Positions 11,176-23,357 of a stretch of 64,000 bases of DNA are shown here, in pieces. The DNA lies in the NCBI GenBank assembly GCA_024036415.1, contig JAMWET010005531.1, positions 220,397 through 284,396 of the forward strand. Reading direction: 5' to 3'. A program made the translations under genes and the position numbers. The DNA is from Prochilodus magdalenae (Eukaryota; Chordata; Actinopteri; Characiformes; Prochilodontidae). The notes under the pieces were generated by a model. That model searched no databases, had not been told where the DNA came from, and saw only the letters and a program-made list of their open reading frames with translations. Within the stretch, counting starts at the first letter, position 1. The number at the start of each line of letters is the position of its first letter.

Positions 11176-13176
11176 AGGACTGCAGAGTTGAGAGACTAAC
11201 ATAGCATCCAGTCTCTTTAAAGTTTTAAGCCTTGCAAGGCGTTCATGACCTGGGACCTAAGGACAAATAGAAAATGTATACACATAAGAGTGAACACATG
11301 TAAGTAGTTAGTTTATGCAGTTAGTAAATATGTATGGACATTTGACTTAGACTGGATTCCAGAGTTGTGTTTTTGTTTAGTTTTTTCTCCTCCCCCTTCA
11401 CTTCTGTTGTTGCTGGGTACACCTTCCCTTTGTTTGGAATATGTGTTGGTGTTTATAGGGGTGGCGGTGTATTTAAAAAAATTAATGCTGTGTCGGTGGT
11501 GCACTGTGCTGTCTGTTCTCTATGTTTGATGTCTGTTTGAACTAGCTCCTTCGTCCCGCGCAGAGAGCTACAGCTCAGCACGCATGCGCAAAAGTCAAGA
11601 GAACGTAATCAACTGTTACAGGTACACTTACTACCTCATCCTGAGGCTCTCTCACCTCTTAGAGCAGTAGGTCACTCCACCATCTCTAACTGATGGAGAG
11701 AGCAAGAAGAAAGGAGAGTTTTAGAAATAAAGGAGTAACTCCCCTGGTGCTGTTTCAACCATACACACATTTTTAATATGTGAGCCACTCTTTTGACTCA
11801 ATCGCAGTTTGCCAGTGTCAGTGGTAGCAGCACTGCTGTATTTCTGCCACAAGTGCCACAAGTTTCTCACCAGTGCCAACCATGTGCCAAAAGTGCCATG
11901 TCTTTGCCAGAAGTGTCCCATATCTGGGTTTGCACATGATAACTCATAAAAATAATTCCTACATGAATACCTGTTTAGGATATTCTTTATACACAAATAG
12001 GTCTAGAGAATAAAGTCCTACACTTAGAGCTGTATCGGAGATAATTAACCACATGCACACCATTAAAAGTTCTAAGATTTTGCACTAATTAATAGTATCA
12101 CATCTATTTTTCTAAACCAGAATCACATGCCATTGTTTGACTGCCCCCTTGTGGCACCACACTCCACAACAGAATTGGATCTTTAGGCAAAATGAACTAA
12201 TCCTCCATTGCATTACAGTCTTGCTGTCTGTTCTAACACACCGTTTCAACAATAAATAGTCATAAATGCAGAAATTAATATATAAAAAACATCCTGAAGG
12301 AGATACATGTTGCAATCCCTACCTCTCAGTCCTCCTAATCAGTCTCTCTCTCTCTCTCTCTCTCTCAAGGGAGTTTTCTCACCACAGTTAGGAATAAATA
12401 TATAAATTATTAATGTATAATATTAAACACTGATCATGGTTATATGGAATTTCTCAGATTTTGTGAGAAACTGAAAGATGTACAATTTCTTTATGTATAT
12501 TGGACAAGCTCCGCCTCTCAGCCGAATAAATGAATCAAGTTAGTTATAGAACTAATGTAGCTACATTACAACATTGCTATAGAAGTTCACAGAGGAGGGA
12601 CTAATGAAACCAAGCAGATCAGAAAATGAACTGAAGGTAAAAGCTGAATTAAAGAAATTACTGTTTTTATGTAAAAGTCAGACTGAGCTGATTTGTCTTC
12701 AGGAGTGCTTTAAAATTCACTTTCACACTCCCCAGTTCTGTGATAGATGAACCTTATGGTTTTATGGTTCTATCAGATTTGCATGAGAACATTGTCCCAA
12801 GGAACACATTCAGAGTCTCTGCTGATAAACTGGAGCAGCAGCCGCAGATAATGACAATGCAATTGCTCCCAGAGATCTGAGTTTCTGATGGTTAATAGGC
12901 ATTTCACAGTAAAATCCCTTCTGTGTCCTTACAAAGTTAGCCATGTAGTTATTTTGTTTCAACCAGTGTTAAAATCCTCCCAAAGCCTGTGTTTATGTTG
13001 ACTTGTGAATCAGTCAATCCCTTTACAAATCTGAATAAGAACTCATTCCATGTCGTGTGAACCTTTCTGGCCAGATATGTAGGAGCTTTTACAGTCGTTT
13101 AATGTTGAATTGGTTCTCTTCATTGGCAAAAACATTTCACTCTGTCTACAGCTCCCAAAGATTCCAATAATACATA
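11176..13176. other. intergenic DNA, possible LTR, and a (TC)n microsatellite
   Basis: No gene recognised. Positions 11500-11760, after the gypsy pol remnant, have the look of an LTR (GC-richer promoter-like part, then AAATAAAGGAG near 11725), but matching ends were not found. A (TC)12 run lies at 12343-12366. Confidence 0.3.
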
Positions 13177-13361
13177 CCATCACTCTCCAAAGAAAAACAA
13201 GTCTCCAAAATGGTCTCTTTACAGGAGAGCTTAAAAACTACTGGAAACTATGGCTGGGGCGGGGAAGCCTTTTTTTTCAGGCAGTTTTGGGCCATTTCTG
13301 TTGGTCCATTGAAATTTCCACACAATGTAAACAGAGATACATGTCTTTCATTGGAAATCTT
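13177..13361 (-). mobile_element. short TIR element (MITE-like), copy 1 of 3
   Basis: The ends are diverged inverted repeats (left TCTCCAAAGAAAAACAAG; right, reverse-complemented, TTTCCAATGAAAGACATG). The body contains TTTTGGGCCATTTCTGTTGG, which also occurs, with near identity, in the copies at 50861-51085 (opposite orientation) and 63511-63732. No coding capacity. Superfamily is not determinable by eye. Confidence 0.65.
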
Positions 13362-13639
13362 TTTATGGGTTAGTTAACTGAAAACTGGTCAAACTGGTAC
13401 TACATGATCTCTTACAATGAAACATGTGGATTTTTATTAATGTACCTGTAACAGAGGGACCACAAGGTAAAATATTACAAATATTAGTTTAAACTAAACT
13501 TATATTAAACATCCAGCAATGCGGACATGGCTAATGAGCAGGAATACTCCCAGCCTGCTCTGGCACTGTACTAAAATCATTATCCAACTTGTATTTGACG
13601 CTAACTGGACTAAAATGTCTGGGATGAGAAGATAAAGAC

Positions 13640-14045
13640 GTCAGCTACAGGGATCCATGAACCGGGGGACAGGCGGAGATCAGAACCAGGTAGAACTAGC
13701 AGCGAGGGCGAACAAGTTGAAAGGGAAAAAACGAAGGGAAAAACCAAAGAGAGAAAACAGAGGTACAAACCGTAAAGTCAGGACACGAGCAAAAGGGATA
13801 AGGCGAAAGAGTAGTCAAGGAACGAAGGGAGTCGGAAACCAGAGTAATACCATATGAAGAAAGAAACGCTCAGAATTGCTAACCGAGGTTTGGCAAAGCT
13901 TCGCAAAGTGTAAGTGTTTGAGAGAGGCTTAAATACAGGAAGTAATTGGACTCAGCTGAAGTTAAAACTCGGGCGATCTAAAGCGAATCACAGAGTCTGA
14001 CTGGGGGCGCATAGACATGACGTCTATGGAGGCGTGGAGGCGTGA
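13640..14045 (-). repeat. LTR-like repeat, copy 2
   Basis: On the minus strand it starts TGTCACGCCTCCACGCC at 14045, a start seen in many fish gypsy LTRs, followed by a TATA-like GTATTTAAGCC and then purine/pyrimidine-skewed sequence. Part of it (13860-13935) matches the fragment at 3090-3300. No partner LTR or coding region is adjacent, so a solo LTR is likely. The far boundary is uncertain. Confidence 0.4.
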
Positions 14046-14499
14046 CAAAAGCTTATAACAACATAATTTCTAGGTTTTAAAACAAATTAAACTGTAAAAC
14101 AAACTCCAGCCTCTAAACTTACCCTCAGACCTAATTTAATTTTATTTATTTATGTATTTATTTATGTATTTATTGAGGTTTTTAAGCTAATTTACTATTT
14201 GGAATTTGGAAATTACAATTGGAAAACTTTGTGGTTGGTCTACTATAGTACACATACAAAAACAAAATTGCATTTTGACTATTCCTGCTTCATTAACTCA
14301 TAGAAAGAGGTGCACAATTCATAATATATATCAGACATTTTTTATAACTACGGGTATGCAGTATATAATTATTATCATGATTAGCAAATTTATTAAACAC
14401 TTTCATTGTAAGATCCCAGAGATCAGTATTTGCAGAATGCATGGCACCTGCCTGTTTTATAAAAAGTAGAAATTAAGACCCTGTAAGAAACAACCAGTG

Positions 14500-14910
14500 A
14501 TTTCAAACCATTTTATTAAAACTATAAAAGTCAGTGTAGCATCAAATCCAGCATGAGAGAATAAAGAAGTAGCACTGCCCCATTGGTGTTCTAACAATCA
14601 TGTTGTAGATTCTGGTTAGATAAATTAAGAACAGGTAGCCAATGAAAGGCAGAGTAAATGCAGCAATGACTGAAGCTCTTGGCAAGTGACCATTACAATG
14701 ACTGCTGCCACTCACTCTGCGCAGCGAACCAAAAGTAGTGATTTAAATAAAAGCAGAACGGGAGTTAACATTGGCTTTGCTCTCACTACTGGAGATGCTC
14801 AAGCCAAGTAAAGAGACGAAGTTTGCTGCTAAACTCGCAGTGTTTTTTCTAGACAAGTAAGCAAACAGCTGTTAATGCTAACATTAAGTAGGAGGTGCAG
14901 TTTGTGTCTT
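14500..14910. repeat. dispersed repeat, intact copy (second copy at 24.58-25.87 kb)
   Basis: GAAGTAGCACTGC, AGGTAGCCAAT, CTCTTGGCAAGTGACCATTA and AAACAGCTGTTAATGCTAAC appear here in the same order as diverged counterparts around 24665, 24715, 25670 and 25820. Here the unit is continuous; in the second copy it is split by a 0.9-kb inverted-repeat element. No coding content recognised. Confidence 0.6.
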
Positions 14911-14959
14911 AGAAACTTTCTGGTGATATGTTAAAGCCTTGTCTGGGGTACAAAATCGA

Positions 14960-15392
14960 GGTGGCCCTTTAGAATAAGGCTACCTTCATTAAGAGTTATA
15001 AATGGTTTAAAAAGAGCTTATTAATGGTCATTAATTAGGTCATAAACACCTTAAAATCGTTAATAAGCAGTTACAACACATAAATAACATGGGCAACAAT
15101 GATGTGTTGTTAGTGTAACACTGAACATGCACACTTTTATATAGTTAAAGATCAGATTTTGATGTTTACTGATCTTGCTTTATCTTTTCCATCAATCTGC
15201 ATAAGCCCTGTCGGCTTCAATACATATTCACCACATTAGGCGAGGGTGCTCATTTTTGCCAGTTGTATTAACCTGTTATAACTGCATATTAATATTTGTA
15301 AAGTGTTTATAACCTAACTAATAACCAATAACAACATATTTGTAAACCGTTTATAAATCATTATAAGGGTAGCCTTATTCTAAAGTGGTACC
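14960..15392. mobile_element. non-autonomous hAT-like element with 8-bp target duplication
   Basis: Perfect 8-bp flanking duplication AAAATCGA at 14952-14959 and 15393-15400. Terminal inverted repeats: left GGTGGCCCTTTAGAATAAGG, right (reverse complement) GGTACCACTTTAGAATAAGG, both continuing CTACC. Length 433 bp with no open frame, mostly AT-rich. An 8-bp target duplication is the hAT hallmark (piggyBac would give TTAA and Tc1 TA). It lies downstream of receptor gene B. Confidence 0.85.
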
Positions 15393-15400
15393 AAAATCGA

Positions 15401-15984
15401 TACGTCATCGTGAGCATTGACCCTTCAAGAAAACAATTTTGTAAATATGTTTATGTAAAGGTTCTGTACCAATACCCTTAGAACTATGCATACAAACCAA
15501 AGAGCTGACTGATACTTGTGTCCATTATGATTGACTCCTGTTGGCTTATTATGCCATTATGTTAATTCACTTTTAACAATAGTTTAATTCCTCCCCTTTT
15601 ACCCCTGGACTTTTTGCTGCCCTATTATTATGAAAGTTCATCATTTTTGTCTTTACTATGGTGATACATTGCCTGATTTATGAAGCTGACTTAAAGGTTT
15701 GAAGTTACAGTGCATTTTTGCCATGTTTCCCAACCCTATTGATAACTGCAATGATCTCCTGTCCAAAATCATGAACCAAGCTCCACAGATTACAGGACTT
15801 AATCTCTGTAGCAGCTTCAAAACCATATCTAATACACATTCTCCACAGTCCTCCTTCTGCTACCATCCTGTCATCTCTTTCTTTCAGACCCTTTTAAAAT
15901 CCATGTGTTTTTTGTCATAGCATGTAGACCTGCTGGGCTGAGTTGTTCAGAAAGACGAGTGAAGTGTTGTCTCCATCCCTACCA
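15401..15984. other. region downstream of receptor gene B
   Basis: No gene or repeat family recognised. The open frame 15699-15920 on the plus strand shows no recognisable domain. Confidence 0.3.
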
Positions 15985-15990
15985 TTTAAT
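15985..15990 (-). terminator. candidate polyadenylation signal of receptor gene B (ATTAAA)
   Basis: ATTAAA on the minus strand, 46 bp after the proposed stop at 16037. It is the commonest variant of AATAAA. It supports, but does not prove, the proposed last exon. Confidence 0.4.
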
Positions 15991-16036
15991 GGGCACACCT
16001 GGAATTTAGAAAAGAATATTGGTTTCTCAGCAGTTC

Positions 16037-19000
16037 TCACCCCCAAACAACTTCACAACAGCATCTCAAAAAAGAACAATCCAGTTTAAGAATATAGCAG
16101 CAACAGACCACGAGTTCAGCTTTTGTTTCATCCATTCGTCTTTTCTTGGGCTTTCTCACTGCAAAATGAAACAATAATAATTAAAGAACAAGACAACAGA
16201 TTGCAATGTGTACAATATGCTTTAAGAATAAACAGGATTGATTAAAAAGAGACATCCAGATTGCGTAGTGTAGATGCTGACATCTGTTAACATTTGTTAA
16301 ATACAAATTATATTTTAATTTTTCAAGATATATTAGGAGGAGATTAGAATGTAATAAGATCCACTTAGGCAGGGAAGATGAAAGCCAATTAATAAAAGAG
16401 TTATTATAGCTAAGCAAGATGTCCAACACTGTCAGGTAAAATCAGGTAAATCAGGTAAAACTGTGCTTAATTTGCTGGTGCTCTCAGAACAATCCATCGG
16501 CCACTCCAGAGACCAACCCTGCATGTAGTAATTTGATAATGAGAAGCACACAATGCAACCAACTACCAAGACTGAACTTTGGATATGTGGATTGAATTTT
16601 GGATTCCTGCAGATTTCTTTGAAAAGCTGAAAGCAACACTCCTGAAAAGAAATAAAAAAGCTGTATTTAAGCCAAAGAGTGGCCGTGCTACATCCTAATA
16701 AAACTGAGTTACATCATTATTAGCACCAGCTAATATGCAGAGTGACTGCTGTGTCCAGCACGCATAGCAGCTAGGTGGGCTAGGAGTGACTCAAGAATGT
16801 CCCATTAGGTTGACACAGGTACTTGGTTCCACACTGACTGCAGTGCATCCATAGACCAAACAACAATCAAAGTGGTTGCTCAGTTTGGTCCAAGTATAGG
16901 GAATTAGAGTGCAAGGGTTAGTACTTGCTTAATGTCGGACATTCCTAGCCATGTGTCGCATTGTCTTAATAAATATCTTACGATTGACATATGAAGAGTT
17001 GATTTCAGAAGACGTTTCTCACAAACAGGTGTGAACTGAAAGCAAAGAAACTTACTACATTGCTCCCGTAATCTCCATGGTACCACAACTGCCACCAGTA
17101 AGAGCAGCAGAGCTCCACACGCCATCAGGACAGTCTGCCAAAACATGTGACTGAAGCAAAACAGCACAGAATCCTTTTCAGCATACAGTAGATCAGTTTT
17201 GCAGAGCAAATAACTGCAAATAGACGCTCACTGCTCATAATGAGTGTGTATGTTCTAATAACAACCTGTTCATTTATGAATAGAATTTCCCAATAAAATA
17301 TAGATGGATTTGAAGGATAACAGAGGCCAGAGGTTGTGTTTAGACACAGGATAACGTTTCCTCTATTGGAGCATCTGTGTTATGAAAGGCCATCCTATTA
17401 CAATCAAAGTTAGAACTTGAGTGGAGGTCTGTAACACACATTTAAAATTCCATTGAAATGAATCTGATTTTGCAAGTAATTCTTAACCTTAAGCCTTGAA
17501 ACAACTCTAAGAAAAGTAGCTGGCTCCAGCGGACAATAACAGTCTGAAGAAGGACACTTGGGCCTACAACCCTTAGTACAACATGCTGAGTGAAAGTAAG
17601 AGGGAGTATGTTCAGTCACCTTTTGGAGTCATGAGTCTTCACTATAAAGGCAAGTTGAGTTGTGACTGAGGGTGCTGTTGGAAAGAGAGTTGATATAGAT
17701 TATTGTGAGGAGTTTTAGCTCTAAGGAAGGAAAACATAAAACTGAAATTCAAGCAATAAATATTGTTTATATACAAAAAATTGTGTATATACATTTATCA
17801 ATACAAGAATAGTTGCACCCAGAATGAATCAACCAACAGGAATGAAACTACGTGGGTACGTTTGACATTGTGAAACTGCTAATGATTTGAGTTTCATGCT
17901 CAGCCGTGCGTGTGCCACATGTAAGGACAGGTCTTATCGCTGTACCTGACCTTGATGACAGTGATGCCCTCCATGAGTCTTCCTGTTAGTGCCAGCACGA
18001 AGTGCAGGAACTGCATGATGAGAGTATTCTATCTGAATGGGATGGCTTATTGTCAAACCTACAGAGAGCCAGACTGAGATACATTACTTCTGAATGTGTA
18101 GCTCATTAGTTATTGCCCGTACCAGTCTAAATTTATCATTATTTTTTGTTCCTAGTTACCTTTATCTTCCTTTCAAATAGTAGTGCAATCTTACACTTCC
18201 TTCTGGGTGAAACAATTCTACTGATGATGAGTGTATGCATCATATATGCTTTGTATGTTTGTCAGTTTTATAATAAGTCTTTTTATAATGCTTTGTTAAC
18301 AATAGCTAATGCTAACAATATGCTAAAAATTAACACATACTAGGGGTTGGTCTTGGTGTGACCAACACATGAACAGTCACTTGCTGCGTGCCGGCCCCAC
18401 ACCAGTACCATCCTGCGTCTCGCATCTCCAGACTCCTCATCGTAACAGTGACAATGTCCTTCTTATCATCACTGATGAGCAAAGATCTACTGTTGAAGGT
18501 TCCGTTAGAGTCTGTCACCTTGCAGGAGCTCCAGTGGCCACTCCTACACCATCTCTTCTCACTATCTCTGATGCAAAACAACACAGAGGAACATTTCCTG
18601 AAGAAGGTCTTACACTTATTTTATTGGAAACCCAAAATGTTAACTTGCTGGTTAGAAACTAATCCATGCACAATATGTGTTAGCCATTCTCTAGCTTTGG
18701 GTGGGCATTTTCAGAGTGGTGAGCCAGCTCAGATGTAACAATGACGTTTGTCATGTGTCATGTTCCAGTTAGAAGGATCTTTTGAATACAGTTGGGAGAT
18801 TAAGGAGATGAACCCTTTGAAATGAACCACACATCTACATTGATAACTAATAAAATGTGATCTGATTGTTACCTGAGTGACAATTCTAGACAAACACGAG
18901 CTAACGAAACTAATAACACACAAGCAGTGGTTCTTTTCATGTCTAATATTGAGCACATTGAGTAAACATCTACAGTGCAGCCTAGAAAGGAAACCCTTGA

Positions 19001-22000
19001 ATTAAATTTTTAGCAGCAGCCGCCTACACCAAAGATTTTCTGTAGCTGCAAAACTGATTCCAGAAAAGATTTGCACTAAAGTGAGAGAATGTTGGACCAT
19101 TCCTCCCTACAAATGTGTTTCAGTTCATCAGTGTTTCTAGGATGCCTTACTTGCACAGCCGTCTTCAGGTCATAGCTAATAATCTTATAAGGAGTTATTG
19201 TCTTGTTGCATCACCCAGTGTCTCTTCAGAGCTCATGAACTCCATTACATCACATTCTCCATTACAAGGTTTTGATATGCATTTAGGACTTTAGGCCTCA
19301 AGGCAGAACAGCAACCCCAAACCACGATGCTCCTTCCACCATGCTTCACAGCTGGAATAAAGTTTTGGTGGTAGTGTACAGTGTCCTTTTCCTCCTGCTG
19401 TTACCCATGGGACCTTTCTTACCTCTTTAAGGATTGGTCATTGTGGTTTTATAATGTTATAAAATATTATTAATACTATTGTATACTGTATATTTAGTGC
19501 AACACATATTATGTATCAAAATGTCCAAAGTATATTGCAAATACACAGATGTTATGTAATGACAGTTACACACATCAGACACATTACTCTTCATTTGCAT
19601 TAAGAGGAAATGCTAAATTGCTCCAGGTGTCAGTGGATGTCTGTCTGTCTGGTCTGTCTGAGTGCTGGAATAAGCTCCAGCCTCCATTTCTAATATATTT
19701 TGTTTCTGTAATTGCTCTTATGCTTCTGACATTTGGCACTATCGAAAGCTTACTTGCTGTGTTCCTTTACTGTCTCCTGTAAGAACGTTCAAAGAAATGC
19801 TGGCAGATGAAACATGTTGAAATTATCACATGCTCAGTGTTTAGCGCTATCAGTTACATTACCAGTATTCTCCATATCAAATTATCAAATCTCCAAGGAC
19901 ATTTCCTTTCTTGGTTGAAGCCTAGCTTTTGGAATGCAACCACTGTTGCACTAAGAATGCTCCACCTTCTCAATCATATCTGTCGAACATTGCAGCTGTG
20001 GCCCGATGAGAAATGGTGTAGACAAATTGTGACAAATTGTGCAACTGGACTAGAATCTGTAACTCTACACTTGTTTAGGGGATCTATAAGGCAGAAAGGA
20101 ATATGAAATATTGAAATGAATGTAAAATAATAGATATATATAGGTATTTCTTATTAAGTGGATGGTTATTACACATTTCCTCTACTTCAGGTGTTCCCAA
20201 GTCTAGCCATGGCAACCCCACACTATGCATATATTTATGTGTTGTCTTATCCAGCAAAACTGAATCAATTCATTAACTAATTAACAAGCTCCTGGTGGTC
20301 TGAGGTAACTGTATGAAGTAGGGAAAACACGAGAAAGAGCCAAGTATGGACAAGTTCTAGCTTCTTACACACATCAACAAGGCAACCAATGCCTGCAGCA
20401 CTCTGATCAAGAAGACTAAGTGTGTTGCAAGTTAAAATGCAATTGAAATGCCAAGTTTGGTACAGTACCTGTGTTTCTCACTGTAGAGGCACTGAACACT
20501 GACACTGCCACCCTCTTCTCCACTGACCATGCTGTTCACCACAGACATGCCTGATACACCACAAAACTGCATTACTTTAGCCATGCATTTGTATGTTATG
20601 ATGCTCTATTCAAACACCAAGTGAATGCCTGAAAATGCTGTTATGACTTACACAGTCACTCTTCATTCTTTATAAATATGCTGTATTAAGAAAACATTTT
20701 TAAATATGTATGATTATACAAGTGCTGAATAGAACAGAGCTGATTGTTCGTGCTTTCTGTTACTCCAACACCAGTCACATAGTTTTCAGCCTTCACACTT
20801 TAAACTTGCATAAATACCCACTCACCATGTATGACTTTGATGTACAGGGACGCAGTGCTGTCCACACTCCACATGCCTCCAACCTCGACAGCGCACCAGT
20901 ACCAGCCTGTATCGGCCTCCTTCAGGTCCCGCATGGTTACTGTGAACACGTGCTGAGTCGGGTCATCAGCGATCGTCACTCTCCCGTTTCCAAACGGAGC
21001 AGACTCTGGGTTGTCGGTACGGGCCAGGGTGCTGCAGAACTCCCTCATAGAGCCTTGACACCAGTACTTCACATTTTGGGTGTACTGAGAGTTGTAATGG
21101 CAGGGAACAGTCACAGACTGACCCTCTAACACTGCCTGGTCTCCAACTGTGGTCACAGTGCATAGAGCATCTATAAGAGAAACAGAGAGTCAATTCAAAT
21201 GCAAAATCAGAGACGGCTGACCATCTGACCGACCAGCTTTGCATAACACTTTCAGGAAAGCATACTGTGCGGGATTTTAGGTTTGTCCTATCCTCTCTGG
21301 CAATGCTACAGTGCCTATAACACAGAAGCAATAATCCTATTTCAGAAGAGCCATTCCAGGAGCAATAATGTCATGACAGCAAATAAAGGGCTAATAGTGT
21401 CAAAATAAAACATTTCTAATTAAAAGAGTTAAAACATGCAGTAATCTTAAAAAAACTCTTATCATTTGTATCTGCAACATATTTTAAACCTTTTAATATT
21501 GAACATTCTGCTTGTGGATAGTATTAATTATATAAAACTTAGTAATAGCAATATATCTCTGGTTGCAGAATGCACTAGGTATAGTATTAGGCTATTTTGA
21601 GAACCGCTGTAGTTTCTGAGATATAAGGGCTTTAAAAAGTGGGTGTGGCCTTCATTTCAAGCAACCGTTTCTATCCAGCGACCTTTGATGATAGATATGC
21701 AGGATATTTATATACATATATATATATATATAATTGTCTCTAAATTTCATTACATAACCAAAGATACATGATACATGCTTGCCATTTCCTGACCTTTTTT
21801 CAGTCAGCTTACAATTGCATTTAGCAGATCCACTTACAGTATAGTTCCTAGTACTCACTGGTAGCATGAATTCTAAAAGCTGTTTTATTTCATCAGTTTT
21901 TCTCAGACTTGATTCTCAGTTGAGTGGTCAGTTGAACTGGGAACTGTGGAAACTGGTCCTGGAATATTCTTTCCCAAAACATTTCTCTGTGTTAATCTTG

Positions 22001-23260
22001 TTATATTAGAGCAGGGATGACACTAAAATAGTGGGACTTCAGGACCAGGATTGTGAACCACAACTGAAGAACACAACAATGTGATACTAAGAGTGAATAT
22101 GACAGGCAGTTGGTCATCATCAGCTTTCTGGTTTCTATTTTCCTGAAAATGAAGGAGGAAAAAACAGTGGGCAATCTCACATCCTGTCTGCCTCTTCTTC
22201 CTGCTACTGCTTTTATTTTGAGCATTTGTTTGGCAACTCCCTAGCATGAGGTAATTTAGAAGATATGCCTTCGCTGAAGATCCCCTTTTTAATCTTTTAT
22301 TTATTCCCAGTAGAAGAACTGAGCCGGCGCTGCCCATTTTGATGGCTCTTTTAAATGGGTCAGTGTTTCTTTTTTTTCTGCACTTTTTAAATTCATTAAC
22401 TTTGCATTGCAAAATATTAGTTGCATGCATACACAGCAGAAGGGAAACCTCAGGACCTTCTAGGCCTTCAGAGAAGGCTTAATGTGTTCTGAGAACTACA
22501 GTATTAATTAAGTGAGTTTTAGTACAGTATGCAGCCAAGAATAACATAAAAAGAGCAATGTACGATAAAGCAAAAATGGATACGACAAAGAGTTGCACTG
22601 TACTGCTAGATAAGATATACAAAATATTCCAGAACTGTTTTGCAGCACCTCTGAAACAACATACCTTAAAGTGCAGTGGAGGGGCTTTTTGCTTCTGCCC
22701 CCTCAAAACTCTCTAAGCCAAGCCCATAATGGCAAAACATTGTGCTTTTAAAGCTGGATGTAGATTATTTCCCATAATCAAATTTAAATCTCTGTTATAT
22801 ACAATATTACAATGTATTATCATTCCTGTATCCTTTCAAAAAGAAAACTTGTTCTTAATGCTCCCCACAATGTTGTTTCAAAATCATTACATCTGTTACC
22901 TATATAAGTTTGCTCTCAGATGACTGCCAGGCGATGTTCTAAAAACACTCTGGGGAAATGAGTTGCAATTTTGCTCTGTCGGGGTTTGGTCACTGGTCTG
23001 TTGATCATTTCTAAATCTGAGATCATCGACATGAATTAAAAGCACACTTCCCTCTCTCTCTGGCTCAGTTTTCATATTTTGAATATTTCTGCACTGAGCA
23101 CATTCTTAGCTGCGCGCACAGATGAAGAAAAGCCTGCCAGATACTGAGCACTGAGGTTCAACATCTGCTTCTGAAACTCACTCACAGTTAACAAGGATGA
23201 TAAAACCTCACCTGGAAGTTGGCGAAGGAGAAACGCCACGAGAAAGAGGAGCGGAGTCAT
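16037..23260 (-). CDS. pIgR-like / CMRF35 (CD300)-like Ig receptor, gene B
   Basis: Coding exons (minus): 23212-23260 signal peptide (MTPLLFLVAFLLRQLP); 20826-21170 V domain 1; 20469-20550 and 18341-18567 V domain 2 in two halves; 17620-17674 stalk; 17056-17150 transmembrane (FWQTVLMACGALLLLLVAVV); 16037-16158 tail and stop. Junction phases 1,1,2,1,2,1 agree throughout; total 975 nt, 324 residues. V1 has CHY, KYWC and DTGWYWC; V2 has QCLYS, RWCRSG and DAGWYWC, the family signature. The membrane segment has no charged residue and the basic tail has no ITIM (I/V/L/S-x-Y-x-x-L/V/I), so signalling, if any, is not evident. The tail exon is least certain; its acceptor (TTTTGCAG) and frame fit. Introns carry Tc1 remnants. 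Known relatives bind Ig or lipids at the cell surface; the ligand here is unknown. Confidence 0.8.
16560..16700 (+). mobile_element. Tc1-like transposase C-terminal remnant
   Basis: The plus strand can be read EKLKATLLKRNKKAV...KPKSGRAT, matching in pattern the better preserved remnant at 42095-42240 ([20 protein letters not shown]). This is the last part of a Tc1 transposase, where the usual wording is R-VEAVIKAKGGHTKY. Only a short 3' stub remains. Confidence 0.5.
17815..18115. mobile_element. internally deleted Tc1-like remnant in intron of gene B
   Basis: Shares its left side (GAATCAAC) and its right side (ACTTCTG, TGTAGCTCA, TTATTGCCC in order) with the longer copy at 23800-24440. The catalytic region is missing. 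It lies between the stalk exon and the second half of V domain 2. Confidence 0.45.
18965..19430 (-). mobile_element. degenerate Tc1-like transposon, internal deletion
   Basis: Minus-strand reading gives FIPAVKHGGRSIVVWGCCS near 19330-19375, the Tc1 core KHGGGSIMLWGCFS region. About 200 bp further it gives RHPRNTDELKHICREEW near 19095-19150, the C-terminal region after the catalytic Glu. The part between is deleted. The family differs from those at 1.2 and 6.7 kb. It lies in the intron that splits V domain 2 of gene B. Confidence 0.65.
20185..20345. repeat. degenerate fish dispersed repeat in intron of gene B
   Basis: Order of words GTTCCCAAG, AACTGAATCAATTCATTAAC, TTAACAAGCTCCT and AGGGAAAACACGAGAAA resembles a very common short interspersed or MITE-type repeat of fish (tail with GATTCAA-CTCAT and TTAACAAGC). 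A fragment in other orientation may lie at 21935-22060 (GGACTTCAGGACCAGGATTG). Identified from memory of the pattern only. Confidence 0.4.
21171..23211 (-). other. first intron of receptor gene B
   Basis: No exon recognised between the signal-peptide exon and V domain 1. Holds a (TA)n run at 21708-21732 and a possible repeat fragment at 21935-22060. The 135-codon open frame at 22023-22430 has no recognisable domain. Confidence 0.4.
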
Positions 23261-23357
23261 TCTGAGAAGTGGTGAAGGATCTGCTATGGCCTTCTTTCCC
23301 AAGCGCTGTTGTTATGAGAACAATTTCTCCAGCACTTACTTTCACTTCCCTTCTGCA

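Noticed and set aside
22023..22430. 135-codon open frame as a gene
   Set aside because: No domain, no splice context, lies in the first intron of receptor gene B on the same strand, and overlaps another open frame.
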